This document shows, one piece after another, positions 16,580 to 24,555 of a DNA stretch of 44,006 nucleotides. Origin of the DNA: Acidimicrobiia bacterium. Its GTDB lineage: Bacteria > Actinomycetota > Acidimicrobiia > IMCC26256 > PALSA-555. A model generated the notes under the pieces. That model did not search any database. It saw only the letters and a list, made by a program, of their open reading frames with translations, and was not told the DNA's origin. Made by a program: the position numbers and the translations under genes. Each line of letters opens with the position of its first letter. Position 1 is the stretch's first letter. The stretch lies in NCBI GenBank assembly GCA_009694435.1, contig SHUY01000006.1, positions 1-44,006 on the forward strand. The letters are read 5' to 3'.

Positions 16580-17326
16580 ATGAGTAAAACGGCCAAACGG
16601 GTAGCCCTTGTCGGTGATGCCAGTTTTTATGTGGGACCGTCGCTAGCACGGGAACTGGCTCGGCGTGAGCACAATCTCGTACTGGGCGACCCCGCCGAGG
16701 GCTTAGTCGACGAACTGACGGCTTTAGGGGTTGAAGTGGAAGCGGTTTTAGGCGTGCGCAACTTGGCTGACCCCGAGTCGGCACAGAAGTTAGTGGCGGC
16801 GGCTCAGGAGCGTTTTGGTCGGATTGATTCGGCCGCAGCATTTTCGGGTCGGGTAGTTACCGGAAAATTCCTTGACTCCACTTTGGAAGATTTGCACTCG
16901 GTGGTGCAGGGCTGTTTAGAAGCTCCGTACCACTTTCTCAAAGCAGTGGTTCCGGTGATGGTAGAGCAAGGTGATGGCCAAGTGTTAGTAATGACCAGCG
17001 CGACCGCAGCCCGTCCGTCGCGCGGTGCGTCGCTGTATTCGTCAGCTCGAGCCGGGGCGACGATGATGGTAAAGAACGTGGCCGCCGAAGTTGCCCGTAA
17101 TGGAGTGCAAGTAAACGCAGTAGGAACTAATTTCATGGACTTCCCCGAATTTCTACGCGCCTCGGGGGCCAATGACCCCGAAATTCGTGCTCGCATTGAA
17201 GCAGCCGTCCCGCTGGGTAGATTAGGAACCGTCGAAGAGTTTGCTTCGTTTTGTATGCCGTTTATCGACGGAACCAGTAAATTTACCACGGGGCAATTTA
17301 TCGCCTACGCCGGTGGCTGGGCGTAG
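16580..17326 (+). CDS. Divergent SDR-fold protein with altered active site
   Basis: The overall layout over 248 residues is that of an SDR. The usual motifs are degenerate: the cofactor loop reads GDASFYVG (12-19) instead of TGxxxGIG, NNAG is replaced by AAAFSG (85-90), and the catalytic site is Ser140 with Tyr153 and Arg157 (YSSAR) in place of YxxxK. The C-terminal block, PLGRLGTVEEFASFCMPFI followed by TTGQFIAYAGGWA, is normal. It may be an enzyme with changed chemistry or a non-catalytic partner. It heads a three-gene rightward operon with a three-base gap to the next gene. Confidence 0.85.
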   Translation: MSKTAKRVALVGDASFYVGPSLARELARREHNLVLGDPAEGLVDELTALGVEVEAVLGVRNLADPESAQKLVAAAQERFGRIDSAAAFSGRVVTGKFLDSTLEDLHSVVQGCLEAPYHFLKAVVPVMVEQGDGQVLVMTSATAARPSRGASLYSSARAGATMMVKNVAAEVARNGVQVNAVGTNFMDFPEFLRASGANDPEIRARIEAAVPLGRLGTVEEFASFCMPFIDGTSKFTTGQFIAYAGGWA

Positions 17327-17329
17327 TAA

Positions 17330-17995
17330 ATGACCACCGTCGGTTTTCATTTCGACATTATGTGTCCGTGGGCTTACCAAACTTCGCTATGGATTCGTAA
17401 TGTGCGTGACCAGATTGACCTCGACATTGACTGGCGATTTTTCTCGCTCGAAGAAATAAACCGAGCCGAGGGTAAAAAACATCCGTGGGAGCGAGACTGG
17501 TCTTACGGGTGGTCAATGTTGCGAGTCGCCGCTCTGCTTCGCCGCAACTCTATGGACGACTGTGACCGGTTTTACGCCGCCGCCGGTCACGCGCTGCACG
17601 CCGAAGGACGCAAACCCCATAAGCCGGAAGTAGCGGCCGAGTTGTTAGAAAAAATCGGCCTCGACCCAGGTTTAGTGGCCGCCGCCATTGCCGATCCGAC
17701 CACCAATGACGATGTGCGGGCTGACCACGAAGCGGCAGTCGCCCACGGAAGTTTTGGTGTACCAACTTTAGTTTTTGATGACGAAAGTTATCTTTACGGT
17801 CCAGTCATTACTCCTGCTCCTATTGGCACCGCCGCGCGGGCGTTATGGGATTTAGTTCTGGCTACTAGACAGTTTCCTCACCTCTACGAAATTAAACGTC
17901 CCAAAACTGATCGTGATATGGAACACATCGCCGAACAGTTCACTCCTTACCTCGCCGGACGCGACTGGCAGTCAGTAGAAAGGCCCGCTAAATGA
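17330..17995 (+). CDS. DsbA-family thioredoxin-fold protein (mycothiol nitroreductase / HCCA isomerase-like)
   Basis: This 221-residue cytoplasmic DsbA-like protein opens with GFHFDIMCPWAYQTS, the place where mycothiol-dependent nitroreductases and FrnE-like proteins carry CPWC. Only the first Cys (Cys12) is kept here. The insertion domain contains AAGHALHAEG, and the cis-Pro loop is FGVPTLVFDDE, as in the family. A single Cys suggests a glutathione-transferase-like or isomerase mode with mycothiol rather than disulfide exchange (inference). Its stop overlaps the next start by four bases (ATGA). Confidence 0.86.
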   Translation: MTTVGFHFDIMCPWAYQTSLWIRNVRDQIDLDIDWRFFSLEEINRAEGKKHPWERDWSYGWSMLRVAALLRRNSMDDCDRFYAAAGHALHAEGRKPHKPEVAAELLEKIGLDPGLVAAAIADPTTNDDVRADHEAAVAHGSFGVPTLVFDDESYLYGPVITPAPIGTAARALWDLVLATRQFPHLYEIKRPKTDRDMEHIAEQFTPYLAGRDWQSVERPAK

Positions 17996-18780
17996 GTAAC
18001 CGTGCTGAAGTTTTAGAAGTTCTCAACTCCGAATGGGATTCTTTGATTGGATTATCTAATCAATTAACTCCTGAGCAGTGGGCCACACCGGCTTTGTGTC
18101 CGGGCTGGACGGTTCACGGGGTTTATGTTCACTTGACCGCAGTGGAAGAGGCACTTTCTAAGTGGTGGCCTAGTAGTGCCGACGACCCGCCCCCGTTTGA
18201 AAAGATTGTGAGTGGCTACACCGAACTAAACGCTTTGAGCCCTGATGAGTTGCGGGCGCGCTTCGAAGCCGTAGTCGCGACGCGCCGAGAAGAACTTTCT
18301 GCACTGGACGAAGACGCGTGGTCAACCCCATGCCTGACTCCAGTGGGGCCAGGAACTTATGCCAGTTTTATGGAGATTCGAGTTTTTGACTGCTGGGTCC
18401 ACGAGCGCGACGCCCGAGTTCCCTTGGGGATTAATGGTGATGACGGCGGGGTTCCGGGTCAGATGGCGATCGATATGGTCGAAGGGGCACTGGGTTACAT
18501 CGTGGGCAAACGAGCCGGATTCACCGAAGGCAACAGCGTGGTCTTTGACATTACCGGGGCGGCTCCTCGCCGCCTATGCGTAGCGGTCAACGGCCGAGCG
18601 ACTGTAGTCGACGATGTGGCCGACCCAACCGTAACGGTTACTACCGACAGCCTTACTTTTATGTTGTTGGCCTGTGGGCGCATTGACCCCGAAGGACCGA
18701 TAGCCGACGGACGCATTAGTTGGGTCGGTGACGACGAACTGGGCGGTCGGGTGGCTCGCAGTATGAAATTTACGATGTAA
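17992..18780 (+). CDS. Maleylpyruvate isomerase family mycothiol-dependent enzyme
   Basis: A 262-residue DinB/MDMPI-type protein. The N-terminal four-helix part has the opening LSNQLTPEQWATPALCPGWTV, the metal-binding HLT, and the conserved WVHERDAR that supplies a further His and the signature Asp/Arg. The C-terminal part (about 160-262) is the SCP2-like alpha/beta domain of this family. Members use mycothiol as cofactor for isomerisation or conjugation. Linkage to the single-Cys DsbA-like gene makes a shared thiol-dependent reaction likely. The stop at 18780 directly abuts the stop of the convergent gene. Confidence 0.9.
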   Translation: MSNRAEVLEVLNSEWDSLIGLSNQLTPEQWATPALCPGWTVHGVYVHLTAVEEALSKWWPSSADDPPPFEKIVSGYTELNALSPDELRARFEAVVATRREELSALDEDAWSTPCLTPVGPGTYASFMEIRVFDCWVHERDARVPLGINGDDGGVPGQMAIDMVEGALGYIVGKRAGFTEGNSVVFDITGAAPRRLCVAVNGRATVVDDVADPTVTVTTDSLTFMLLACGRIDPEGPIADGRISWVGDDELGGRVARSMKFTM

Positions 18781-19251
18781 CTATCCGGCTGCGCACTGGT
18801 AGTCAGTCGTCATGCGAGCCAGCGAAACGGCGTCGGGGTCGCCCGTTACCTGAAGGTCAATACCGCCCGTGGGGGACTTAGTCACGGGCTGTCCCTGCAC
18901 TGTGAAAGCAATAGTTAGGTTTTTAGTTTTTTTCGCTATCTTGGCGACTTGCTGACAAAGTTTTACTGCGGCGACTTGATCAGAAACGCCTAAGTTGGAA
19001 TAGATGATGGCAGTTTCAGTAGTTGCGGTCTCTTTTTTACCGTTTACCTTGATTGTTATCGCGCCCGCAGAAAACCCTGTGTAGTGCTTAAATTTCGATT
19101 TTTTAACCGCCTTAGTGAAACCTTCCCAGCCCACAGGGTTTTTTGTCGTTGCGCCGGCCAGCGGAGCTGCCAGAAACGTTAGTGCTATCAATCCGCTCAG
19201 AACAAAAATAAACCTGTGACGGTTGGCTTTACTGGCAAGTGAACTATCCAA
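18781..19251 (-). CDS. Small secreted protein of unknown function
   Basis: I choose TTG 19251 as start because a perfect AAGGAGG lies nine bases upstream. An ATG at 19281 would precede that sequence. The first residues (MDSSLASKANRHRF) lead to a hydrophobic stretch and APLAGATT, a signal peptide. The mature part, about 115 residues, is Lys/Thr-rich with two Cys (LCQQ and YQCAAG) that may form a disulfide, and no recognised domain. The start overlaps the end of the upstream secreted propeller gene, so the two are translated together and probably work together outside the cell. Confidence 0.75.
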   Translation of the reverse strand: MDSSLASKANRHRFIFVLSGLIALTFLAAPLAGATTKNPVGWEGFTKAVKKSKFKHYTGFSAGAITIKVNGKKETATTETAIIYSNLGVSDQVAAVKLCQQVAKIAKKTKNLTIAFTVQGQPVTKSPTGGIDLQVTGDPDAVSLARMTTDYQCAAG

Positions 19252-20323
19252 TCGATTTTGCCTCCTTGATGCCGAAACCATTAGTTGGGTCTATCTCGTC
19301 ACCGTAAAACAAAAGTGATTTTTTCTTATTCAGTTTTACGACGTCAGGGTCAGCGCCACGAGGAATACCGAGGGAGCGTTCGCTTTTAAACTTCAACCCG
19401 TCGTCACTGACGGCAGTAAGCAACTCCGGTTCTGAACCGGGTATATCGGCTTGGTAAAACAGGCGGACTTTTCCTTTAGATTCAGTTAGAGCAAACGGAT
19501 GTTTTCCGCCCGCGCTCACTAGACCAACCGACCCTTCCCCCACCACCGTGGGCCCAATTGTCCAGGTCAGCATGTCGGGTGAGGTAGCGGTGACAATTTT
19601 ATGGTCCGCTATCACACCGGGCCTTTCCAGGTCAGAGAAATATCCTCGGTAGCCCCCGCCCGCAACCGGCACCACGGTTATGGCGCCCGGTTCAAAACCA
19701 GCTTGTTCGGTTGTTATACGACTTCCGGCTTCTTCGCTAAAAGTCAGCCCGTCGTCGCTGATGGCCGATTTGATGGCACCGCCGGATAAATAAAACAGAC
19801 GCAGTCGGCCATCGCTTAGCGAAACCGCTCGCGGCTGGCCCCAGAATTCTTGAGTGCTGCGCATCCCCGGTTCGGCGGTGAACTTACTGCCAGTCTTGTC
19901 GGTAGAAACCGCGCTGCGGATACCCATCCCCTTTACAAATGCGTACAAACGGATGGTTCCGTTTTTTAGTTTTACTCCAGTGACGTCGGCCACTTGTTTA
20001 GTAGTGCTTCCAAAAGTCTCTTGGCTAAGAGCAGTTCCGTAAGGCTTATAAAGTTTTATTTTTTTAGGTCCGGCGGGCCTCGATCCCGAAGTTGGTGACT
20101 CTGGCGGTGCTCCGGGCGTACCGCCGCCGCCACTGTAGGGCTGCCAAGTTTGCGATCCGTTGAGGGCTATGCAGACTATTTGTCCGCTACCTAAAGTTTC
20201 TACCGCCCCCGGAGTGGGACACGCTCCGCCGGGGCTACTTTGCGCTCCGGCCGGAGCAACCCCGACTAGGAGGCCAGTGATTACAAAAGCAAGGGGTAAA
20301 TAGAAAATTCGTCGTTTAGCCAT
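19244..20323 (-). CDS. Secreted beta-propeller (sialidase/GH43-like fold) protein
   Basis: The N-terminus is a clear signal peptide: MAKRRIFYLP, a hydrophobic core, GVAPAGAQSS. A Gly/Pro-rich linker follows (about 65-85), then a propeller with repeated SxDGxxF-like turns: SAISDDGLTFSEE, TATSPDMLTWTIG, TAVSDDGLKFKSE. These repeats resemble the five-bladed furanosidase/sialidase-type propellers, but I cannot identify catalytic acids, so substrate binding without hydrolysis is possible. The protein is 359 residues. AGAGGA precedes the ATG. It is followed by the coupled small secreted protein. Confidence 0.78.
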   Translation of the reverse strand: MAKRRIFYLPLAFVITGLLVGVAPAGAQSSPGGACPTPGAVETLGSGQIVCIALNGSQTWQPYSGGGGTPGAPPESPTSGSRPAGPKKIKLYKPYGTALSQETFGSTTKQVADVTGVKLKNGTIRLYAFVKGMGIRSAVSTDKTGSKFTAEPGMRSTQEFWGQPRAVSLSDGRLRLFYLSGGAIKSAISDDGLTFSEEAGSRITTEQAGFEPGAITVVPVAGGGYRGYFSDLERPGVIADHKIVTATSPDMLTWTIGPTVVGEGSVGLVSAGGKHPFALTESKGKVRLFYQADIPGSEPELLTAVSDDGLKFKSERSLGIPRGADPDVVKLNKKKSLLFYGDEIDPTNGFGIKEAKSIG

Positions 20324-20350
20324 AGACCAATTTCCTCTGGGTTAGATGGA

Positions 20351-20818
20351 TTACGGGATTCGAGTTTCGGGTAGGCGCACTAAAGGCAGTCGGCGCTCGG
20401 CTTGGGCCTGATAATCGGTGTACCACGAGCGGTCTTGCACTAGAAGATTCCAGATGCGCTCGTACTCTTGACCGTCGAGTATTTCAACCCGAGAAAAGTA
20501 TTCTCCCGATTGCGATTTACACGAAACTTCGTCCGTGGCCGCGGCCAGATTTAGGTACCAGGCGGGGTCTTTTTTAGCGCCGGCAAAAGAGGCGACCACA
20601 ATGCGGTGACCTTCGGGGTCGAACCATACCGGCAGGGCCACTTTGTGCTCGCCGCCCGTGCGCCGGCCAGTAGTGCGTACTAACAAGTGGTGCATTCCGG
20701 CCATCACCCAGATAGCGTCGTCGGCGGAAGTCTCCAGGGCCTCGACGTGGGCACGAGTTAGGGAAATAATTTCTTCGGGCGAAGGGGTTTCCCACTCTTG
20801 TTCGACTTTTTGGTCCAC
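20351..20818 (-). CDS. Deazaflavin (F420)-dependent nitroreductase family protein
   Basis: The conserved blocks LVRTTGRRTGGEHKVALPVWFD and AGAKKDPAWYLNLAA identify the Ddn-like family, small split-barrel enzymes that use reduced F420. The frame is open back to 20914, but that would overlap the upstream MBL gene with poor start codons. The GTG at 20818 gives the usual N-terminus (…EWETPSPEEI) and a 155-residue protein, so I use it with moderate certainty. It lies in a leftward run with the metallo-hydrolase and the secreted proteins. Confidence 0.82.
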   Translation of the reverse strand: MDQKVEQEWETPSPEEIISLTRAHVEALETSADDAIWVMAGMHHLLVRTTGRRTGGEHKVALPVWFDPEGHRIVVASFAGAKKDPAWYLNLAAATDEVSCKSQSGEYFSRVEILDGQEYERIWNLLVQDRSWYTDYQAQAERRLPLVRLPETRIP

Positions 20819-20879
20819 GCCCCCAACGCTAACCGCATTCGAGGTCGATGTCTTTTCCTGCTTGGCGATTAGGGCAAGT

Positions 20880-21701
20880 TCAAGTACTGATTGATTGTAA
20901 ATCTGCGGCAACAATTATTTCGCCGGCGAACTCGCTCGCCGCTTCGGCAATCCATTCTGATTCAGTCCCGGGAGCGGGTGCGGGTACCAAGTGAGTTAAG
21001 ACCAAAGTCTTTACTCCGGCCCGGGCCGCGGTAGCACCCGCCTGGGCGCAACTGGAGTGATAATCAAGGACGTCTTGAAGGCGCGGGCTGGGAACAGCTT
21101 TAATTAATTCGGGTCGTAAAACTGTCTGCACGTAGATGTCGGCGCCAGCGCATATCTCGTCGAGTCCGGCGCACGGGATGGTGTCTCCCGCTATCGCCAC
21201 CACCGCGCCGTCGGCCTCAATACGAAACCCAATGCTGGGTGACACGGGGCGGTGGTCAGTAGGAGCGGCGGTAACCCGCACCCCCTCGGCCTCCCAAGCC
21301 ACTCCGGAAGTTATTTCTTGGGTAGTGCACGACGGGTTCCAGTTGAGGTCGTTGTGGTGTTCAAGCCGGTAGTGAATGTCGTCTTTTAACATGGCGATGG
21401 TTTGATCGACAAACGCGGCGGTTCCCGATGGTCCAATAACGGGTAGCGGGTTATCAACGGGAGACATTATCCAACGAGTAGTGAGTACATCGTTGAAGTT
21501 GTTGATGTGGTCGCTGTGTAAATGGGTAATCAATAGTTGGGTGAGCATCGGGGGAAATACTCCGGCAGCAACTAAACGCATAACCACTGCTCGACCGCAG
21601 TCGATGAGGAGAGTGGCGTTTCCTGCTCGCACCAAAGTGGCAGCCCCCGCTCGGTTGGCATCAGGTATGGGCGAGCCAGTTCCCAGCGTAACTACTTCCA
21701 T
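20880..21701 (-). CDS. Metallo-beta-lactamase-fold hydrolase (RNase Z/arylsulfatase-like branch)
   Basis: This 273-residue enzyme carries the metal motif THLHSDH (His60, His62, Asp64, His65), the preceding LLIDCG strand, a later VAIAGDT, and a C-terminal VLTHLVP His. The opening VVTLGTGSPIPDANRAG is characteristic of the RNase Z/ElaC-like and atsA-type arylsulfatase branch of the fold. There is no exosite of a true tRNase Z, so a small-molecule ester or sulfate-ester hydrolase is more likely. AAGGACG precedes the ATG at good spacing. Confidence 0.87.
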   Translation of the reverse strand: MEVVTLGTGSPIPDANRAGAATLVRAGNATLLIDCGRAVVMRLVAAGVFPPMLTQLLITHLHSDHINNFNDVLTTRWIMSPVDNPLPVIGPSGTAAFVDQTIAMLKDDIHYRLEHHNDLNWNPSCTTQEITSGVAWEAEGVRVTAAPTDHRPVSPSIGFRIEADGAVVAIAGDTIPCAGLDEICAGADIYVQTVLRPELIKAVPSPRLQDVLDYHSSCAQAGATAARAGVKTLVLTHLVPAPAPGTESEWIAEAASEFAGEIIVAADLQSIST

Positions 21702-21722
21702 ATTCGTCCTTCCAATCAGTGA

Positions 21723-22991
21723 TTAGTTAGAACTTGTATCCGGCGTCTTCTCGCTCTTTTCGTCGGAAGGATCTTTTGCTGTAGTGGCACGGCCCATAAA
21801 TTCAAGTACACCCAAAGCGATCAATGCCAGCACTACGAGTAGCAGCACCGAGCCAACGGAGGTTCGTCCCACCAGCAACAATAAAACGAAGGCCGCGCCT
21901 ATTACCGCCCACCGTAAAATTTTAAGGTGGTCCGCGACGTATTGCGCCACTGGCCCGGGCTTCCAACCACTCGATTCTGCCTGATCTCGCAGTCCACTAA
22001 TGCCGCTTTTCAACGCGCTGCGCACCCGCACGGCGGCTCCGGCCGGTCCAGTAAGCCAGGCCGAGATGGCAACGATTAGACCGATAACGCCTACGGCTAA
22101 TAGCGAAGCTTTGACGAATCGCAGCACTGTGTCGTAAAGCGCGGTGCCCGCGTCTACCGATAGGGAATTTCCGATCATTAGGTCAACGAACAATGTGCGA
22201 CCAATATTAAGAATCACCAAGATGGCTCCTGCAGTCATCGCTACTGCTACTCCGGCTCGAATAGTGGCCCGGCGCCGGTCACGCGCGAGCAGCGCCGAGC
22301 CGACGAAACATAAAATTATCAGTATCGGAAGTATCCAGGCCAGAGTTTCGAGAAAACTAACTCCGGCTCGCGCTACTCCTAAGTTTTTGGTGTCAAGAAT
22401 CTTAAATTGAGTTGAAGCGACGGGGAGATCGATTCTTTCAAAAATTGCTAGATTATCGGCCCCTAACTTTTGTGCCACTTTTCCTATAACTGGTCCGAGA
22501 TTGAGACTTACCGTTCCGTCGTCAACCGTGACTGCTTTTTTTCCGCTGGGGGTTTCACCAGTAAGAGCACTTACGATTCGGTCGTGGGCGGCCCGATTAG
22601 CGGCATCCCAGAGTTGAACGAATTCATCGGACGCTAAGAATCGGTCTACGACATTTTCGGTCAGAGTCTGGACTCCATTAGCCAAAGGAGCAGCGAGAAA
22701 CTGTGCTTTTTTGGGCAACGCTTCGCTCGCCAATGCCTCAACGTCGACGGCGGCAAAAAGTTGGTCAACGACAAAAGTTCCCACCGCTTCTTGAATCGCG
22801 GGGTCACTGGCCAACGGGGAGACAGTTTCGACGTAGCGGTCGGTATCGGTGATCTGATTTTTAGCAAAAATGGCCACGGTGGTAAGGGGGGCCAAAATAA
22901 CCCCCATAATCAGAAGGAATATTGCTAATTGCGGTCGTCCTTTTCGCCCAGTTGCGGGGCCTTCTATTGGGGGGATTTCGGTGTTAGCCAT
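21723..22991 (-). CDS. Actinobacterial integral membrane protein, unknown function
   Basis: A 422-residue protein. One N-terminal membrane segment follows a Pro/Gly/Arg-rich start. A large, probably extracellular alpha-helical domain (about 45-215) begins with TDTDRYVETVSPLASDPAIQEAV. Four or more further segments lie between about 215 and 400, and the tail is acidic with many Asp/Lys/Ser. Similar proteins of this shape are widespread in actinobacteria with no known role. AGGAG lies nine bases before the ATG. The gene is divergent from the heliorhodopsin and shares its 73-bp upstream region. Confidence 0.8.
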   Translation of the reverse strand: MANTEIPPIEGPATGRKGRPQLAIFLLIMGVILAPLTTVAIFAKNQITDTDRYVETVSPLASDPAIQEAVGTFVVDQLFAAVDVEALASEALPKKAQFLAAPLANGVQTLTENVVDRFLASDEFVQLWDAANRAAHDRIVSALTGETPSGKKAVTVDDGTVSLNLGPVIGKVAQKLGADNLAIFERIDLPVASTQFKILDTKNLGVARAGVSFLETLAWILPILIILCFVGSALLARDRRRATIRAGVAVAMTAGAILVILNIGRTLFVDLMIGNSLSVDAGTALYDTVLRFVKASLLAVGVIGLIVAISAWLTGPAGAAVRVRSALKSGISGLRDQAESSGWKPGPVAQYVADHLKILRWAVIGAAFVLLLLVGRTSVGSVLLLVVLALIALGVLEFMGRATTAKDPSDEKSEKTPDTSSN

Positions 22992-23010
22992 AAGAACGGT
23001 CTCCTGCGGT

Positions 23011-23030
23011 CGATACTTATCGGTGAACCG
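23011..23030. promoter_or_regulatory. Two adjoining palindromes between divergent genes
   Basis: CGATA-CT-TATCG and CGGT-GA-ACCG share two bases and together fill 20 bp between the membrane-protein gene and the heliorhodopsin gene. They lie just upstream of the candidate heliorhodopsin -10 box and over the likely promoter of the leftward gene (GATAAGTAT on the minus strand). A shared operator is possible but unproven. Confidence 0.35.
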
Positions 23031-23052
23031 AGAGTAGCCCTCTTGCGGCGGC

Positions 23053-23058
23053 TACTTT
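23053..23058 (+). promoter_or_regulatory. Candidate leaderless promoter -10 box of heliorhodopsin gene (TACTTT)
   Basis: TACTTT matches TANNNT and ends six bases before the ATG at 23065, so the transcript would begin at the start codon. No Shine-Dalgarno sequence is present. A -35 box is not obvious. Confidence 0.5.
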
Positions 23059-23064
23059 GGCCTA

Positions 23065-23853
23065 ATGACTACTAGCGCAAACTTAACCCTCGACGCCACT
23101 ACTAACTCCTTGGCTCGCCTCCGTCGACTGAATCGGATAACGGCCTCAGTCTTGGCGCTCCAAGCGGTAGCGATTTTGTTTTTCAGTAATAATTTCTCGA
23201 TCCCAGTTATCGCGGCCTTCCAAGAAGGGCCACCCGGGACAGTTCTTTCGAAGCCCGTCGTCCTCTTCGATATGCCTTACGGGCCACTTATCTTCTTATT
23301 TTTATTTTTAGCGGCCGCCGATCACGCTCTGGTGGCTAGTTCAAAACTGGTGGGCTGGTACGAGAAAAATCTGCGGGCGGGTGTCAACTACGCCCGCTGG
23401 ATTGAGTACTCGATCAGTGCTTCCATAATGATTTTACTGATCGCCATGCTCACCGGAATCAATAATTTCTACGCCCTCTTGGGGCTTTTTGCGATAAACG
23501 CCACCATGATTTTGTTTGGCTTGCTAATGGAGCGAATAAATCAAGGCCGCAGCCGCGTTGATTGGCTTCCGTTCGTCTTCGGTTGTATTGCGGGGATTAT
23601 CCCCTGGGCCGCTATCACTTTTGCCATCGTTGGTTCACAGAAAGAAGGGGGTGGCGTTCCGATATTTGTTTATGTGATTTTTATCACTCTGTTTATTTTG
23701 TTTAATTGCTTCGCCATCAACCAGTGGCTCCAGTATCGCGGCAAGGGCAAGTGGGCCGACTACCTCTACGGCGAGCGGGTTTATCTAATCTTGAGTTTGG
23801 TGGCTAAGAGCGCTCTGGCCTGGCAAGTTTTCGGAGGAACTCTCTCGGGCTAA
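23065..23853 (+). CDS. Heliorhodopsin
   Basis: This 262-residue seven-helix membrane protein belongs to the heliorhodopsin family, light-sensing or light-activated retinal proteins with inverted topology (N-terminus inside). The retinal Schiff-base Lys is Lys248 in LSLVAKSALAWQVF. The counterion is Glu114 in ARWIEYSISASIM. His87 and Ser244 correspond to further active-site residues of described members (offset +7 relative to the 48C12 numbering). There is no proton-pump DTE/NDQ-type motif. No carotenoid cleavage or carotenoid synthesis gene occurs in the window, so retinal must come from elsewhere. The gene starts directly after a leaderless-type -10 box and is convergent with a secreted coiled-coil protein. 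Confidence 0.95.
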   Translation: MTTSANLTLDATTNSLARLRRLNRITASVLALQAVAILFFSNNFSIPVIAAFQEGPPGTVLSKPVVLFDMPYGPLIFLFLFLAAADHALVASSKLVGWYEKNLRAGVNYARWIEYSISASIMILLIAMLTGINNFYALLGLFAINATMILFGLLMERINQGRSRVDWLPFVFGCIAGIIPWAAITFAIVGSQKEGGGVPIFVYVIFITLFILFNCFAINQWLQYRGKGKWADYLYGERVYLILSLVAKSALAWQVFGGTLSG

Positions 23854-23861
23854 CGCGTCAA

Positions 23862-24488
23862 CTAGAGCCGATTGGTGTATTTGCAGGTCAGGGTGCCGTT
23901 GTAATCCGGTCCGGCTACTCCGGCTCGATCCCACGAATCCCAACAACTACTCAAGGTGATGCGATTAGCGGTCATAGTTCCTTCGGTGCGGCTCAACGGC
24001 CACCAGCCCTCAATCTCGTCCACGTTCAGACGGCGACTCAGCTGTTCGGGGCTAACCGTTCCGGTGTAGCGCCCCGACTCATCGAGTTGTCCAGTTTTGT
24101 TCGTCAGCCCTAAAACTAACAAGTTGAGCGCGTCGTACTCGGTGCGTAACTGAGTAGTTTCGGCGGTCGATTTGGCTAGTCGGTCACTAAGTTCTTTGAC
24201 CGTATCGTCGAGTCGGTCGAGTTGGCGGGTTAATTCAATCGGTGAGGCCGGTTCTTTTATGGGGGAGTCTTTTTTCTCCGGCTCGGTTCCATCGCTCTCG
24301 ACGGGAGCTTTGTCAGTCGGGTCAGAACTACTTACTGCAGGCAAGCGCAACCCGGTCCCCCCTTCGGCGTTGGCGTGGCCCATGAGAAAACCCGATCCGA
24401 TCAAGGCGACCGCCAGTAGCGCAATCACAATCATCGATTGGGGTCGTTGAGTTTTCATAGGTTTGTTTGTAGTCGTTCGGTGGGACAT
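23862..24488 (-). CDS. Secreted or anchored coiled-coil protein, unknown
   Basis: This 208-residue protein has a basic N-terminus and a hydrophobic segment (about 19-38) ending in GHANAEGG, a signal peptide or anchor. An acidic Pro/Ser/Lys linker follows, then a helical stretch with heptad character (LTRQLDRLDDTVKELSDRLA, about 85-120). The C-terminal domain of about 80 residues has two Cys (SSCWDSW and LTCKYTN) that may form a disulfide. No family recognised. The start could be the ATG at 24488 (close GGAGG) or at 24458. It ends eight bases from the convergent heliorhodopsin gene. Confidence 0.72.
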   Translation of the reverse strand: MSHRTTTNKPMKTQRPQSMIVIALLAVALIGSGFLMGHANAEGGTGLRLPAVSSSDPTDKAPVESDGTEPEKKDSPIKEPASPIELTRQLDRLDDTVKELSDRLAKSTAETTQLRTEYDALNLLVLGLTNKTGQLDESGRYTGTVSPEQLSRRLNVDEIEGWWPLSRTEGTMTANRITLSSCWDSWDRAGVAGPDYNGTLTCKYTNRL

Positions 24489-24555
24489 TGGCCTCCGCTG
24501 GGCTCCTCGGTTCGTTATCCCCTAAAAGCCCGCCGATCAGGGCTGAGTTGCCAAT

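Noticed and set aside
16804-17289. A 161-codon minus-strand frame opposite the rightward SDR gene
   Set aside because: It has no recognisable domain, no binding site, and lies wholly within a gene with clear SDR features.
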